The translations under genes and the position numbers were made by a program. Below, in pieces: positions 34,443 to 42,822 of a stretch of 64,000 nt of DNA. Each line of letters starts with the position of its first letter. Position 1 is the first letter of the stretch. The DNA is from Pseudomonas proteolytica (GTDB taxonomy: Bacteria > Pseudomonadota > Gammaproteobacteria > Pseudomonadales > Pseudomonadaceae): NCBI RefSeq assembly GCF_007858275.1, contig NZ_VFEV01000028.1, positions 1 to 64,000 on the forward strand, written 5' to 3'. A model generated the notes under the pieces. The model was not told where the DNA came from and did not search any database. It saw only the letters and a list, made by a program, of their open reading frames with translations.

Positions 34443-34811
34443 TCAGCTACCGCTGTCAGTCCTGCGGCTGCTGACCTCGGCCGGTACATTTTCCCCCGCC
34501 ATGCGCTTGCGAAACAGCGACGTGCGCGCCAGCAACAGGGTGGTCACCGGCACCGTGATCGCCAGCAGGATCGGAATCAGCCAGCCGTGCAGCACCGGCC
34601 CGGACTTGAGGGTCGAAAAATAGATAATCGACGCCAGGGCCACGCACCAGGCGCCAAGGGTCGAAGCCAGCGCCGGTGGGTGCATGCGCTGGAAAAAATC
34701 CTTCATCCGCAACAGCCCGATCGCGCCAATCAGCGCAAACAGGCTGCTGAGCAGCAGCAGGATCGCCACGAGGATCTCCACCCACAGTGGCAGTTCACTG
34801 ACATTGATCAT
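34443..34811 (-). CDS. shaG: monovalent cation/H+ antiporter subunit G
   Basis: A 122-residue subunit (MnhG/MrpG/PhaG) with three helices: VEILVAILLLLSSLFALIGA, ALASTLGAWCVALASII and LIPILLAITVPVTTLLLAR. The conserved GLLRMKDFFQRMHPP loop is present. Last gene of the six-gene operon; its start overlaps subunit F by four bases. The complex exchanges cytoplasmic Na+ or K+ for protons, supporting pH and salt tolerance. Confidence 0.93.
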   Translation of the reverse strand: MINVSELPLWVEILVAILLLLSSLFALIGAIGLLRMKDFFQRMHPPALASTLGAWCVALASIIYFSTLKSGPVLHGWLIPILLAITVPVTTLLLARTSLFRKRMAGENVPAEVSSRRTDSGS

Positions 34812-35086
34812 TCGATCACCTCACCACGCAGCAGGAATTTGGCCAAGGCAAACGAGCCGACAAAGCCGAACAGCGCAATCAGCAGCGCCGCTTCGAAGTA
34901 GGTATCACTGGCATAGCGAATGCCCAGCACCAGCATCATCAGCATGGCCAGGATATACAGGTAGTCCAGGGCCAAAACCCGGTCCTGGGCCGAGGGGCCC
35001 TTGAACAGCCGCACCAGGGTCAGGACCATGGCCAGGGAAAACAGGAACAGGCTGAACAGGATCGCATTGGAGAGCAGGGCACTCAT
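34808..35086 (-). CDS. shaF: monovalent cation/H+ antiporter subunit F
   Basis: A 92-residue subunit (MrpF/PhaF) with three helices and the family motif KGPSAQDRVLALDYLYILA, in which the Asp of QDR is conserved. Four-base overlaps with the E and G genes on either side indicate tight coupling. Inner membrane. Confidence 0.93.
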   Translation of the reverse strand: MSALLSNAILFSLFLFSLAMVLTLVRLFKGPSAQDRVLALDYLYILAMLMMLVLGIRYASDTYFEAALLIALFGFVGSFALAKFLLRGEVIE

Positions 35087-35571
35087 TCGAAGATCTCCAT
35101 CAGGGGCCGTTCGTAGGCCTGCTTGAAGTGCTCGATAAATTGCGCGTCGTCATCCAGGTCGAACACGTGCAGCAGCAGGATGCTGCGGTCCAGGGCCAGT
35201 TCCGACCAGATGGTGCCGGGGACCACGGTGGTAATCATCGACAGCGCCGCCAGGCCGTTGGCGTCGCGCAGGTCCAGGGGGATCTTGACGAAGCGCGAGC
35301 GCGGCGGGCGTGAGCCGCAGGTCAGCACGCCCCAGGCCACCAGCAGGTTGGAGACGATCACGTCGCGACCCACCAGGAAAAACAGGCGAATGATTACCCA
35401 AGGCCGGCGAATCCGGATCGGCAACGGGCGCAGCGGCGCCATCATCAGCGGTGCGAGAACGCCCAGGATCGCCCCCAGCAGCAGGTGGCCGGGGCTGATC
35501 GACAGGTTCAATACCAGCCACAGTATCCACAATGCCAATGACAGCCACGGGGCAGGGAACAGGCGTTTCAT
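35083..35571 (-). CDS. shaE: monovalent cation/H+ antiporter subunit E
   Basis: A 162-residue subunit (MrpE/PhaE): two N-terminal helices (LSLALWILWLVLNLSISP and LLGAILGVLAPLMMAPL), then a soluble domain carrying the conserved TVVPGTIWSELALDRS segment and an acidic C-terminus (HVFDLDDD). Four-base overlap with shaD. MrpE stabilises the complex in studied systems. Confidence 0.93.
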   Translation of the reverse strand: MKRLFPAPWLSLALWILWLVLNLSISPGHLLLGAILGVLAPLMMAPLRPLPIRIRRPWVIIRLFFLVGRDVIVSNLLVAWGVLTCGSRPPRSRFVKIPLDLRDANGLAALSMITTVVPGTIWSELALDRSILLLHVFDLDDDAQFIEHFKQAYERPLMEIFE

Positions 35572-37250
35572 GGCTGCACCTCCACGGCGGCGGCCTGGGC
35601 TTGCGGGCCGGGCACCGGGCGGGTGGCCATGACGGCCATCACGTAGTGCTCGGGGTTATTGAGGCTGGTGGCGGTGTCCTGGGTAAAGCGCATGAGCATT
35701 TCTGCCTTGAAGGTCAGGCCGATCGCCAGGCCCAGCAAGATGAAAATCGGCACGCACTCAAAGCGGCGCAGCAGCGGCGACGGCCGCTCTTCCGGGGTCC
35801 AGAAGCGCTGGATGCCCAGGCGCGCAAAGGCGATCAATGAGGCCAGGCCCGAGAAGATCAACAGCGCCACCAGGCCCCAGGCTGCCGGGCGGATCGGCTC
35901 ACTCACCGCATGGCCCAGGCCCAGCGGGTTGATCAGGGCACTGAGCAGGCTGAGCTTGCCGATGAACCCCGACAGCGGCGGCATGCCGATGATCAGCAGG
36001 GCGCAAGCTATAAAGCTCAGGCCGAGGAAAGCCATGGTCCAGGGGATGACTTGGCCGACCACGGCCTTTTGCTCATCATCGAGGTTGGTGCCCTTGGGCG
36101 GGTGCAGGGACTCCACCGGCCGTGGCAACACTTCGATTTCATCGTCCAGGGGCAGTTCATTGGCCGAGCGCGAGCGTTCGATCAGTTCGGCGAGCAAGAA
36201 CAGCGCGCTCAAGGCCAGGGTCGAGCTGACCAGGTAAAACAGCGCACCGGCGGTCAGGCTGGGCTGGGCAAAGCCCACTGCCGATAGCAGGATCCCGGCT
36301 GACACGAGGATGCTCAGGCTGGCCATGCGCTCCAGGCGCTGGGCGGCGAGCATGGCCAGGGCCGCGCAGAGGATGGTAGCCATGCCGCCGTACACCAGCC
36401 AGTCACCGCCAAACAGTGCCGAGGCGCCGGCCTGCCCGGAAAACAGCAGGGTCCACAGGCGCAACACGGTGTACACGCCGACCTTGGTCATGATCGCAAA
36501 CATCGCCGCCACCGGGGCGCTGGCCGAGGAGTAGGCCGGTGCCAGCCAGAAGTTCAGTGGCCACATGCCGGCCTTGGCCAGGAAGGCGGTGGCGAGGATC
36601 GCCGCGCCGGCATGCAGCAGGCCGCGATCGGCTTCCGGCACCAGCGGGATCTTCAGCGCCAGGTCAGCAAAGTTCAGGGTGCCGGTGACCCCGTAGATCA
36701 GTGCCGCGCCAATCAGAAACAGCGACGAAGCCAGCAGGTTGATCGAGATGTAATGCAGCCCCGACGACACCCGCGCCCGGCCCGAGCCGTGGAGCATCAG
36801 GCCGTAGGACGCGGCCAGCAGCACCTCGAAGAACACGAACAGGTTGAACAGATCTGCGGTGAGGAAGGCGCCGTAGAGGCCCATCAACTGGATCTGGAAC
36901 AGCGCATGGAAACTGGTGCCGGCGCGGTCCCATCGCGCCATGGCGAACAGCAGGGCGCTGACGCCAATGATCCCGGTGAGCACCAGCATCAGGGCCGACA
37001 GCTGATCCACCACCAGCACGATGCCGAATGGCACCTGCCAATTGCCTGGCAGGTACACGCCGATGGAGGCCGGGCCGCCTTTTTGCGTCCAATACAGCAT
37101 CAGCATCGCGATGCCCAGGCCGGTCATGCTCGACAGCAGGTTGATCTTGGCCTTGAGCGGGCGGTGTTTCTCGCCCAGCATCATCATCAACGCGGCAGTC
37201 AGCAACGGCAGCAGGATCGGCGCGATGATCAGTTGGTTCATCCAGCTCAT
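35568..37250 (-). CDS. shaD: monovalent cation/H+ antiporter subunit D
   Basis: A 560-residue, ~14-helix subunit related to complex I NuoM/NuoN antiporter-like subunits, as MrpD is. The proton-channel residues are in place: the Glu of FVFFEVLLAASYGLM, the Lys of AFLAKAGMWPLNFWL, and later AMFAIMTKVGVYTVLR. A ~30-residue charged cytoplasmic insertion (LPLDDEIEVLPRPVESLHPP) is near residue 380. Slightly longer than the ~500 residues typical of MrpD because of that insertion. Confidence 0.95.
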   Translation of the reverse strand: MSWMNQLIIAPILLPLLTAALMMMLGEKHRPLKAKINLLSSMTGLGIAMLMLYWTQKGGPASIGVYLPGNWQVPFGIVLVVDQLSALMLVLTGIIGVSALLFAMARWDRAGTSFHALFQIQLMGLYGAFLTADLFNLFVFFEVLLAASYGLMLHGSGRARVSSGLHYISINLLASSLFLIGAALIYGVTGTLNFADLALKIPLVPEADRGLLHAGAAILATAFLAKAGMWPLNFWLAPAYSSASAPVAAMFAIMTKVGVYTVLRLWTLLFSGQAGASALFGGDWLVYGGMATILCAALAMLAAQRLERMASLSILVSAGILLSAVGFAQPSLTAGALFYLVSSTLALSALFLLAELIERSRSANELPLDDEIEVLPRPVESLHPPKGTNLDDEQKAVVGQVIPWTMAFLGLSFIACALLIIGMPPLSGFIGKLSLLSALINPLGLGHAVSEPIRPAAWGLVALLIFSGLASLIAFARLGIQRFWTPEERPSPLLRRFECVPIFILLGLAIGLTFKAEMLMRFTQDTATSLNNPEHYVMAVMATRPVPGPQAQAAAVEVQP

Positions 37251-37591
37251 TCCTTGGGCTCCCGGCCGTCCACATGGTCAGTGCCGGTCAGGCCCCGGGA
37301 GGCCAGCAGCACCACCAGGAACAGCGCCGTCATGGCGAAGCTGATCACGATCGCCGTCAGCACCAGGGCCTGGGGCAGGGGATCGGTGTAATGGAGCAGG
37401 TCCTGAGGCACGCCGTCCTTGATGATCGGCTCCTTGCCGATAAACAGGCTGCCCATGCTGAAGATGAACAGGTTCACCCCATACGACAACAGGCACAGGC
37501 CCATCACCACCTGGAACGTCCGTGGCCGCAGCACCAGCCAGACGCCGGAGGCCGCCAGGACCCCAATGGCAATTGCGATGACTTCTTCCAT
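37247..37591 (-). CDS. shaC: monovalent cation/H+ antiporter subunit C
   Basis: A 114-residue, three-helix subunit related to NuoK (MrpC/PhaC), with GVNLFIFSMGSLFIGKEPII and DPLPQALVLTAIVISFA as the conserved segments. Its ATG overlaps the shaAB stop by a single base, and its stop overlaps the shaD start. Confidence 0.95.
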   Translation of the reverse strand: MEEVIAIAIGVLAASGVWLVLRPRTFQVVMGLCLLSYGVNLFIFSMGSLFIGKEPIIKDGVPQDLLHYTDPLPQALVLTAIVISFAMTALFLVVLLASRGLTGTDHVDGREPKE

Positions 37592-40518
37592 CAGGCGGCA
37601 GCTCCTTGTGCGGGTGTGGCGGCGGCTTTCGCCTGGTTGCCGGGTTTATGGGCCCGCACCGATTGGTGACCGAGGGCGGTGAGCATCAGCAGGGTCGAGC
37701 CAACCACCATGGCGTACACGCCGACGTCGAAGAACAGCGCACTGGCGATATGAATATCGCCCAGTACCGGCAGGCTCAGGTGCAGGGTGCTGGTGGTGAG
37801 GAACGGATAGCCGAAGAACAGCGCGCCAAGCCCGGTCAAGGTTGCCGACAGCAGTCCGAACCCCATCCAGCGCATCGGCCGCAGGTTCATCTGGGCCTCG
37901 ACCCACTGGGTACCGGCGACCATGTATTGCAGGATAAACGCCACCGACATCACCAGGCCGGCGACAAACCCGCCACCCGGCTGGTTGTGGCCGCGCATAA
38001 ACAGGTAGAACGACACCACCAGGGCAATCGGCAGCAGCAGGCGCACCAGCACCGCTGGCACCATCATGAAGCCCAGGGCGGTGTCGCTGGCCTGGCGCGG
38101 GTTGACCAGGTCGGTGTCCACATCCGGTGCCAGCAGGCGCTGTTGCGCGGGTAGTTGCTCGCTTTCCTTGGGCGGACGGAAGCGGCGTAGCAGCGCATAC
38201 ACCGTCAAGGCCACGGCGCCCAGCACGGTGATTTCGCCCAGGGTATCGAAGCCCCGGAAGTCGACGAGCATCACATTCACCACATTGCTGCCGCCGCCTT
38301 CAGGCAGGGCGCGGCTGAGGTAGAACGAGGAAATGTCGTTGGGGGTCTGGCGGGTCAGCATCGCATAGGACAACAGCGCCATGCCGCCACCGACCACCGT
38401 GGACAGCAGCAAGTCGCGCAGCCGGCGAATGCGTGCCTTGCGCAACGAACTGGGGAGTGGCGAGACCTCTTCGATCCGTCGTGGCAACCAACGCAGGCCC
38501 AGCAGGATCAGGACCGTGGTTACCACCTCGACCACCAGTTGCGTCAACGCCAGGTCTGGCGCGGAGAACCACACAAAGGTCACGCAGGTCATCAGGCCGC
38601 AGACGCTGACCATGGTCAGGGCCGCCAGCCGGTGATACTTGGCTTGCCAGGCGGCGCCCAGGGCGCAGGCAATCGCCAGCAGCCACAGGGTGACGAACAC
38701 GATGGAACCCGGGATTTTCGGCCGGTCGCCCCAGCTCAGGCTGTTGCCCAGCATGGGGATCATCCCGGCGATCACCGCCACCAGCACCAGCAGGAACAAC
38801 TGGGTCTGCAGGCGCTTGGTGCTGATGCGTTTCTCGATCTTGCGTACGCCGCGCATCATCACCACCAGGCAGCGTTCGAACATGCGCTTGCCATTGAAGT
38901 AGCTGATGATCGGCGGGTACTTGAAGCGCCCGCGCTTGAGTTGCTTGCGCAGCAGCAGGTACAGGACCACGCCACCGGTCATGGCCACCAGGCTCATGAT
39001 CATCGGTGCGTTCCAGCCGTGCCAGATCGCCAGGCTGTACTCGGGCAATACGCCGCCGACCACCGGCAGGGCGGCAGCGGCGAGGATCGAGCCCACCACC
39101 TGGGCCGGGAAGATCCCCACCAGCAGGCAGGTGAACACCAGCAGTTCCACCGGGGCACGCATCCAGCGCGGCGGTTCATGGGGCGTGTGTGGCAGGTCGG
39201 TGGCGGCCGGGCCGAAGAACACATCCACGGTGAAGCGCAGGGCATAGGCCACGCTGAAGGTACCGGCGATGGTTGCGATCACCGGCAGGGCGATTTCCAC
39301 CCATTGGGTGGAGGAGATAAACACGGTTTCTGCGAAGAACATTTCCTTGGACAGGAAGCCATTGAGCAATGGCACCCCGGCCATGGAGGCGCTGGCGACC
39401 ATGGCCAGGGTCGCGGTAAACGGGATCAGGCGTACCAGGCCGCTGAGCTTGCGGATATCACGGGTACCGCTTTCGTGGTCAATGATGCCCGCAGCCATGA
39501 ACAGCGAGGCCTTGAGTGTGGCGTGGTTGAGGATATGGAACACTGCCGCGACGGCGGCCAGCGGGCTGTTGAGGCCCAGCAGCAGGGTGATCAGGCCCAG
39601 GTGGCTGATGGTGGAGTAGGCCAGCAGGCCCTTGAGGTCGTTCTGGAACATCGCGCAATACGCGCCGAGCAACAGGGTCAGGGCGCCGGCGCCACCGACT
39701 ATCCAGAACCACTCTTCGCTGCCCGACAACGAAGGCCACAGGCGGGCCAGCAGGAACACGCCGGCCTTCACCATCGTGGCCGAGTGCAGGTAGGCCGACA
39801 CGGGAGTCGGTGCGGCCATGGCGTGGGGGAGCCAGAAGTGGAAGGGGAATTGCGCGCTTTTGCTCAGGGCGCCGATCAGGATCAGCGCCAGCAGAATGGG
39901 GTAGAGGGAGTGGGCACGGATCTGGTCACCGGCGGCGAGCACCTGGTCCAGGTCGTAACTGCCGACGACATGGCCGAGCAGCATCACCCCCGCGAGCAGG
40001 CACAACCCCCCCGCACCGGTCACCATCAGCGCCATGTAGGCGCCACGGCGGGCATCGGAACGGTGGTGCCAATAGCCGATCAACAGGAACGAGAACAGGC
40101 TGGTCAGTTCCCAGAAAAACACGATCTGGATCAGGTTGCCGGAGATCACCAACCCGAGCATCGCGCCCATGAACGCCAGGAAAAACGCGAAGAAACGCGG
40201 CACCGGGTCATCCGGCGACATGTAATAACGGGCGTACAAAGACACCAGGCTGCCGATACCCAATACCAGCATCGAGAACAGCCAGGCAAAGCCATCCATG
40301 CGCAACACGAAGTTCATGCCCAGGCTGGGCAGCCAGGAGAACTCTTCGCGGATCACGCCACCGTCGGCGATCTGGGGGTAGAGCAGGGCGACTTGTACAG
40401 TACCGACCAGGGCCACAAGGCCGGCCAGCAGGGATTCAGTGTTACGTGCGTTGTGCGGCAGCAAGGCCGCCAGACAACTGCCGATGAAAGGCAGAAGCAG
40501 TAGAACTATCAGGGACAT
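37591..40518 (-). CDS. shaAB: monovalent cation/H+ antiporter, fused subunits A and B
   Basis: A 975-residue fusion. The N-terminal ~770 residues are MrpA, a NuoL-like antiporter subunit: Glu in FFWELTSLFSFLLIG, Lys in SKSAQFPFHFWLPHAM, and the MrpA-specific C-terminal extension (PDLALTQLVVEVVTTVLILL). Residues ~800-950 are MrpB (FYLFMRGHNQPGGGFVAGLV). The fusion, six-gene layout and absence of a separate B gene are those of Sha/PhaABCDEFG systems in Pseudomonas and Sinorhizobium, which exchange K+ or Na+ for H+. First gene of the operon; it is transcribed away from the REP at 40633. Confidence 0.96.
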   Translation of the reverse strand: MSLIVLLLLPFIGSCLAALLPHNARNTESLLAGLVALVGTVQVALLYPQIADGGVIREEFSWLPSLGMNFVLRMDGFAWLFSMLVLGIGSLVSLYARYYMSPDDPVPRFFAFFLAFMGAMLGLVISGNLIQIVFFWELTSLFSFLLIGYWHHRSDARRGAYMALMVTGAGGLCLLAGVMLLGHVVGSYDLDQVLAAGDQIRAHSLYPILLALILIGALSKSAQFPFHFWLPHAMAAPTPVSAYLHSATMVKAGVFLLARLWPSLSGSEEWFWIVGGAGALTLLLGAYCAMFQNDLKGLLAYSTISHLGLITLLLGLNSPLAAVAAVFHILNHATLKASLFMAAGIIDHESGTRDIRKLSGLVRLIPFTATLAMVASASMAGVPLLNGFLSKEMFFAETVFISSTQWVEIALPVIATIAGTFSVAYALRFTVDVFFGPAATDLPHTPHEPPRWMRAPVELLVFTCLLVGIFPAQVVGSILAAAALPVVGGVLPEYSLAIWHGWNAPMIMSLVAMTGGVVLYLLLRKQLKRGRFKYPPIISYFNGKRMFERCLVVMMRGVRKIEKRISTKRLQTQLFLLVLVAVIAGMIPMLGNSLSWGDRPKIPGSIVFVTLWLLAIACALGAAWQAKYHRLAALTMVSVCGLMTCVTFVWFSAPDLALTQLVVEVVTTVLILLGLRWLPRRIEEVSPLPSSLRKARIRRLRDLLLSTVVGGGMALLSYAMLTRQTPNDISSFYLSRALPEGGGSNVVNVMLVDFRGFDTLGEITVLGAVALTVYALLRRFRPPKESEQLPAQQRLLAPDVDTDLVNPRQASDTALGFMMVPAVLVRLLLPIALVVSFYLFMRGHNQPGGGFVAGLVMSVAFILQYMVAGTQWVEAQMNLRPMRWMGFGLLSATLTGLGALFFGYPFLTTSTLHLSLPVLGDIHIASALFFDVGVYAMVVGSTLLMLTALGHQSVRAHKPGNQAKAAATPAQGAAA

Positions 40519-40632
40519 AGGCTTCTAATCTGCGGTGGTTTGGGATGCATCATACGTGCCGGAAACCGGATTACCAAACGGCAACCTGTGGCAGGATCCT
40601 ACAAGATGGACCGAAAACGCCCATCTGTCCCT

Positions 40633-40730
40633 GTAGGAACGAGCTTGCTCGCGAAAAACCTGAGAGCGCTGCGGGCCATCAGGTTACCCGCGTCATCGTT
40701 AACGCTCTTCGCGAGCAAGCTCGCTCCTAC
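40633..40730. repeat. REP inverted pair overlapping a gene end
   Basis: GTAGGAACGAGCTTGCTCGCG at the left and CGCGAGCAAGCTCGCTCCTAC at the right, with a long diverged loop containing AGAGCG/CGCTCT-type arms. The right arm encodes the last ~10 residues of the DMT transporter at 40699-41622. Confidence 0.9.
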
Positions 40731-41622
40731 CATTGGATTTCTGTTGCCGGGTTTTCATCTCGCTGACAATCACCGCCGCCACAATCAACACCGCCCCGAA
40801 CATTGCAATTGGCGGGAAGCGCTCACCGGCGATCCGCCCGATCACCCCGGCCCATACCGGTTCACCGGCATAGATCAGAGTGGCGCGGGTCGGCGAGACG
40901 CTTTTCTGCGCCCAGTTCATCGCCAGTTGAATCACCGCACTGGTCAGGCCCAGGCCCACCGCGCTGAACAGCAGTACCCATGAAAAGTCCGGCAATGCCT
41001 CGCCCGTCGGTACTACCAGCAGGAATGAAAGAAGCGACGCAGTGGCCAGTTGCACCACCGTCACCCGGCGCACATCTACCTGGCCGGCATAGGCGCTGAT
41101 CAGGATGATTTCGGCGGCAATCGCAATGGCGCCGATCAGGGTGGCGATTTCGCCGGGGCTGAAATTCAGCGATGCGCCGGCCGGCCCCGTCAGCAGCATC
41201 AAACCGGCGAAGGCCAGCATAATGCCAATACTTGGCATCAACCCCGGACGGCGTCCCAGCACCAGCCATTGCAGCAGTGGCACAAACGGCACGTAGAGCG
41301 CGGTGATAAACGCCGACTGGCTGCTGAGGATGGTCTGCAGGCCAATGGTTTGCAGGCCATAACCAAACATGATCGCCGTACCGATGAACGCGCCGGCCTT
41401 GAGCTCGAATCGCGTCAGGCCACGCAGGTTGCGCAGGGAAAACAGGCCGACCACCAGCGCCGCCGCGGCAAAACGCAGGCCGACGAAGAACATCGGCCCG
41501 CTGACGGTCATGGCGTGTTGCACGAGGATAAAGGTGCCGCCCCAGATCATGGTGATCAGCACGAGCACGCATTCGGCTTTGCTGAAGCGGGAAAACAGCG
41601 GGGAGGCGGTCGAGGTGGTCAT
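40699..41622 (-). CDS. DMT-superfamily EamA transporter
   Basis: A 307-residue protein with ten helices arranged as two EamA repeats (first from ECVLVLITMIWGGTFILVQH, second from SPGEIATLIGAIAIAAEIIL). Such proteins export or import metabolites such as amino acids; substrate unknown. The ATG at 41622 is preferred over an upstream in-frame start. The final residues (GRSELAREER) are encoded by a REP arm, so the natural C-terminus has been extended or replaced. Divergent from the XRE-cupin regulator gene, its probable regulator. Confidence 0.88.
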   Translation of the reverse strand: MTTSTASPLFSRFSKAECVLVLITMIWGGTFILVQHAMTVSGPMFFVGLRFAAAALVVGLFSLRNLRGLTRFELKAGAFIGTAIMFGYGLQTIGLQTILSSQSAFITALYVPFVPLLQWLVLGRRPGLMPSIGIMLAFAGLMLLTGPAGASLNFSPGEIATLIGAIAIAAEIILISAYAGQVDVRRVTVVQLATASLLSFLLVVPTGEALPDFSWVLLFSAVGLGLTSAVIQLAMNWAQKSVSPTRATLIYAGEPVWAGVIGRIAGERFPPIAMFGAVLIVAAVIVSEMKTRQQKSNGRSELAREER

Positions 41623-41702
41623 GGCGGCTCTGGTCTTGCACAGGAAGGGCGCGGAACGCACAATGCGCCGCAGCTGGGCAGTATACTGCGCAAACCCACC
41701 GA

Positions 41703-42278
41703 GTGAGCAATATAGTGCACAAAGAAAATTCGCAACGGGCTTCGGTTCTGCAGCACGTCAGCCAGAACGTTCGTCGCCTGCGTCACGCCGCCGAACTGAG
41801 CCAGACCGCCCTGGCGGAAAAATCCGGGGTCAGCCGGCGCATGTTGGTGGCCATCGAGGCGGGCGAAAAGAACGTCAGCCTGTCCACCCTCGACCGCGTG
41901 GCCGAAGCCCTGGACGTGGCCTTCAGCGACCTGATCCAGGCGCCCGACGCCCGTGACCACAGCCGCATCAACGAACTGGCCTGGGCCGGCGAAATCGAGG
42001 GCAGCAAGGCCGTATTACTGGCCAAGGCCACCGCCCGGCGCGAAGTCGAGTTGTGGGAGTGGCGCCTGGAACCGGGCGACCGCTATTGCCCGGATCCCGA
42101 CCTGGAGGGTTGGAGCGAACAGTTGTTCGTGTTCGAAGGCAGCCTGACCCTGGTGGTGGACGACGTCGAAACCATCATCGCCGCCGGTGAGTTCTTCATG
42201 TTTCCCAGCCACCAGCCCCATGCCTATCGCAATGAGGGGCCTGTGGCGGTGCGGTTTATCCGCAATGTGGTGATCTAG
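41703..42278 (+). CDS. XRE-family regulator with C-terminal cupin domain
   Basis: A 191-residue protein with an N-terminal XRE/Cro HTH (residues ~18-75, LSQTALAEKSGVSRRMLVAIEAGE) and a C-terminal cupin (residues ~105-188, with FEGSLTLVVDDVETIIAAGE in the first motif and HQPHAYRN in the second). This architecture binds a small effector and regulates the adjacent gene; the divergent DMT transporter is the likely target. The start is uncertain: GTG 41703 or GTG 41715, neither with a strong ribosome site. The stop codon overlaps that of the convergent cupin gene. Confidence 0.88.
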   Translation: MSNIVHKENSQRASVLQHVSQNVRRLRHAAELSQTALAEKSGVSRRMLVAIEAGEKNVSLSTLDRVAEALDVAFSDLIQAPDARDHSRINELAWAGEIEGSKAVLLAKATARREVELWEWRLEPGDRYCPDPDLEGWSEQLFVFEGSLTLVVDDVETIIAAGEFFMFPSHQPHAYRNEGPVAVRFIRNVVI

Positions 42279-42643
42279 ACCCACACATCATTGAGCATGG
42301 TCCGCTCGCCGCCCTGATCGCCGGTATTCAACACCCCACAGGGCTCGACCAGCAGTAAATTCACCTCGCCCTCGGCATACGGCTTGTGTTCCACGCCCTT
42401 GGGCACCACGAACATCTCGCCGGTGCCGATCTGTACCGCGCCATCGCGAAAATCAATACGCAGCACGCCATCGAGGACGATAAACGTCTCATCGGTATCC
42501 GCGTGGCTGTGCCAGACAAAATCCCCCTCGATCTTTACCACCTTGAATTGGTAGTCGTTCATCTGTGCGACGACCTTGGGCGTCCATTGCTCGCTGAACA
42601 GGCTGTATTTGTGCGCAAAGTTGATGGCGGTGTAGGCGGGCAT
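42275..42643 (-). CDS. cupin-domain protein
   Basis: A 122-residue single-domain cupin with metal ligands in WHSHADTDETFIV (His, His, Glu) and in PKGVEHKPYA (His). Enzymatic or binding role unknown; such proteins include small isomerases and dioxygenases. The ATG at 42643 is chosen because CGGAG is nine bases upstream, while the ATG at 42652 would overlap it. It faces the XRE-cupin gene and is divergent from the TonB receptor gene. Confidence 0.85.
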   Translation of the reverse strand: MPAYTAINFAHKYSLFSEQWTPKVVAQMNDYQFKVVKIEGDFVWHSHADTDETFIVLDGVLRIDFRDGAVQIGTGEMFVVPKGVEHKPYAEGEVNLLLVEPCGVLNTGDQGGERTMLNDVWV

Positions 42644-42719
42644 GGCAGTCATCTCCGTTGATTCGGGAAAGGCCTGACCTTAAGTGCAACGCGAAAACCG
42701 GTATTGAATGATCGTGCGA

Positions 42720-42748
42720 TTGTCAGCTCAATAGAAACGTTATATTGT
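42720..42748 (+). promoter_or_regulatory. predicted sigma70 promoter of the TonB receptor/DAP cluster
   Basis: TTGTCA (-35, 42720-42725), a 17-base spacer, and TATTGT (-10, 42743-42748) give a good sigma70 promoter with start near 42755, about 68 bases before the receptor ATG. Confidence 0.6.
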
Positions 42749-42751
42749 ATC

Positions 42752-42770
42752 TATCAATAACGATTCTCAT
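42752..42770. promoter_or_regulatory. predicted Fur box
   Basis: TATCAATAACGATTCTCAT matches the overlapping hexamer pattern of Pseudomonas Fur sites (ATAACGATTCTCAT core). It covers the predicted transcription start, as in typical Fur-repressed promoters, so the downstream cluster is expected to be induced by iron limitation. Confidence 0.6.
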
Positions 42771-42822
42771 GTGCCGCCAAGCCTGAGGTCGGCTTGTTTA
42801 TTTTCGGCTCAAGGGATTGCAG

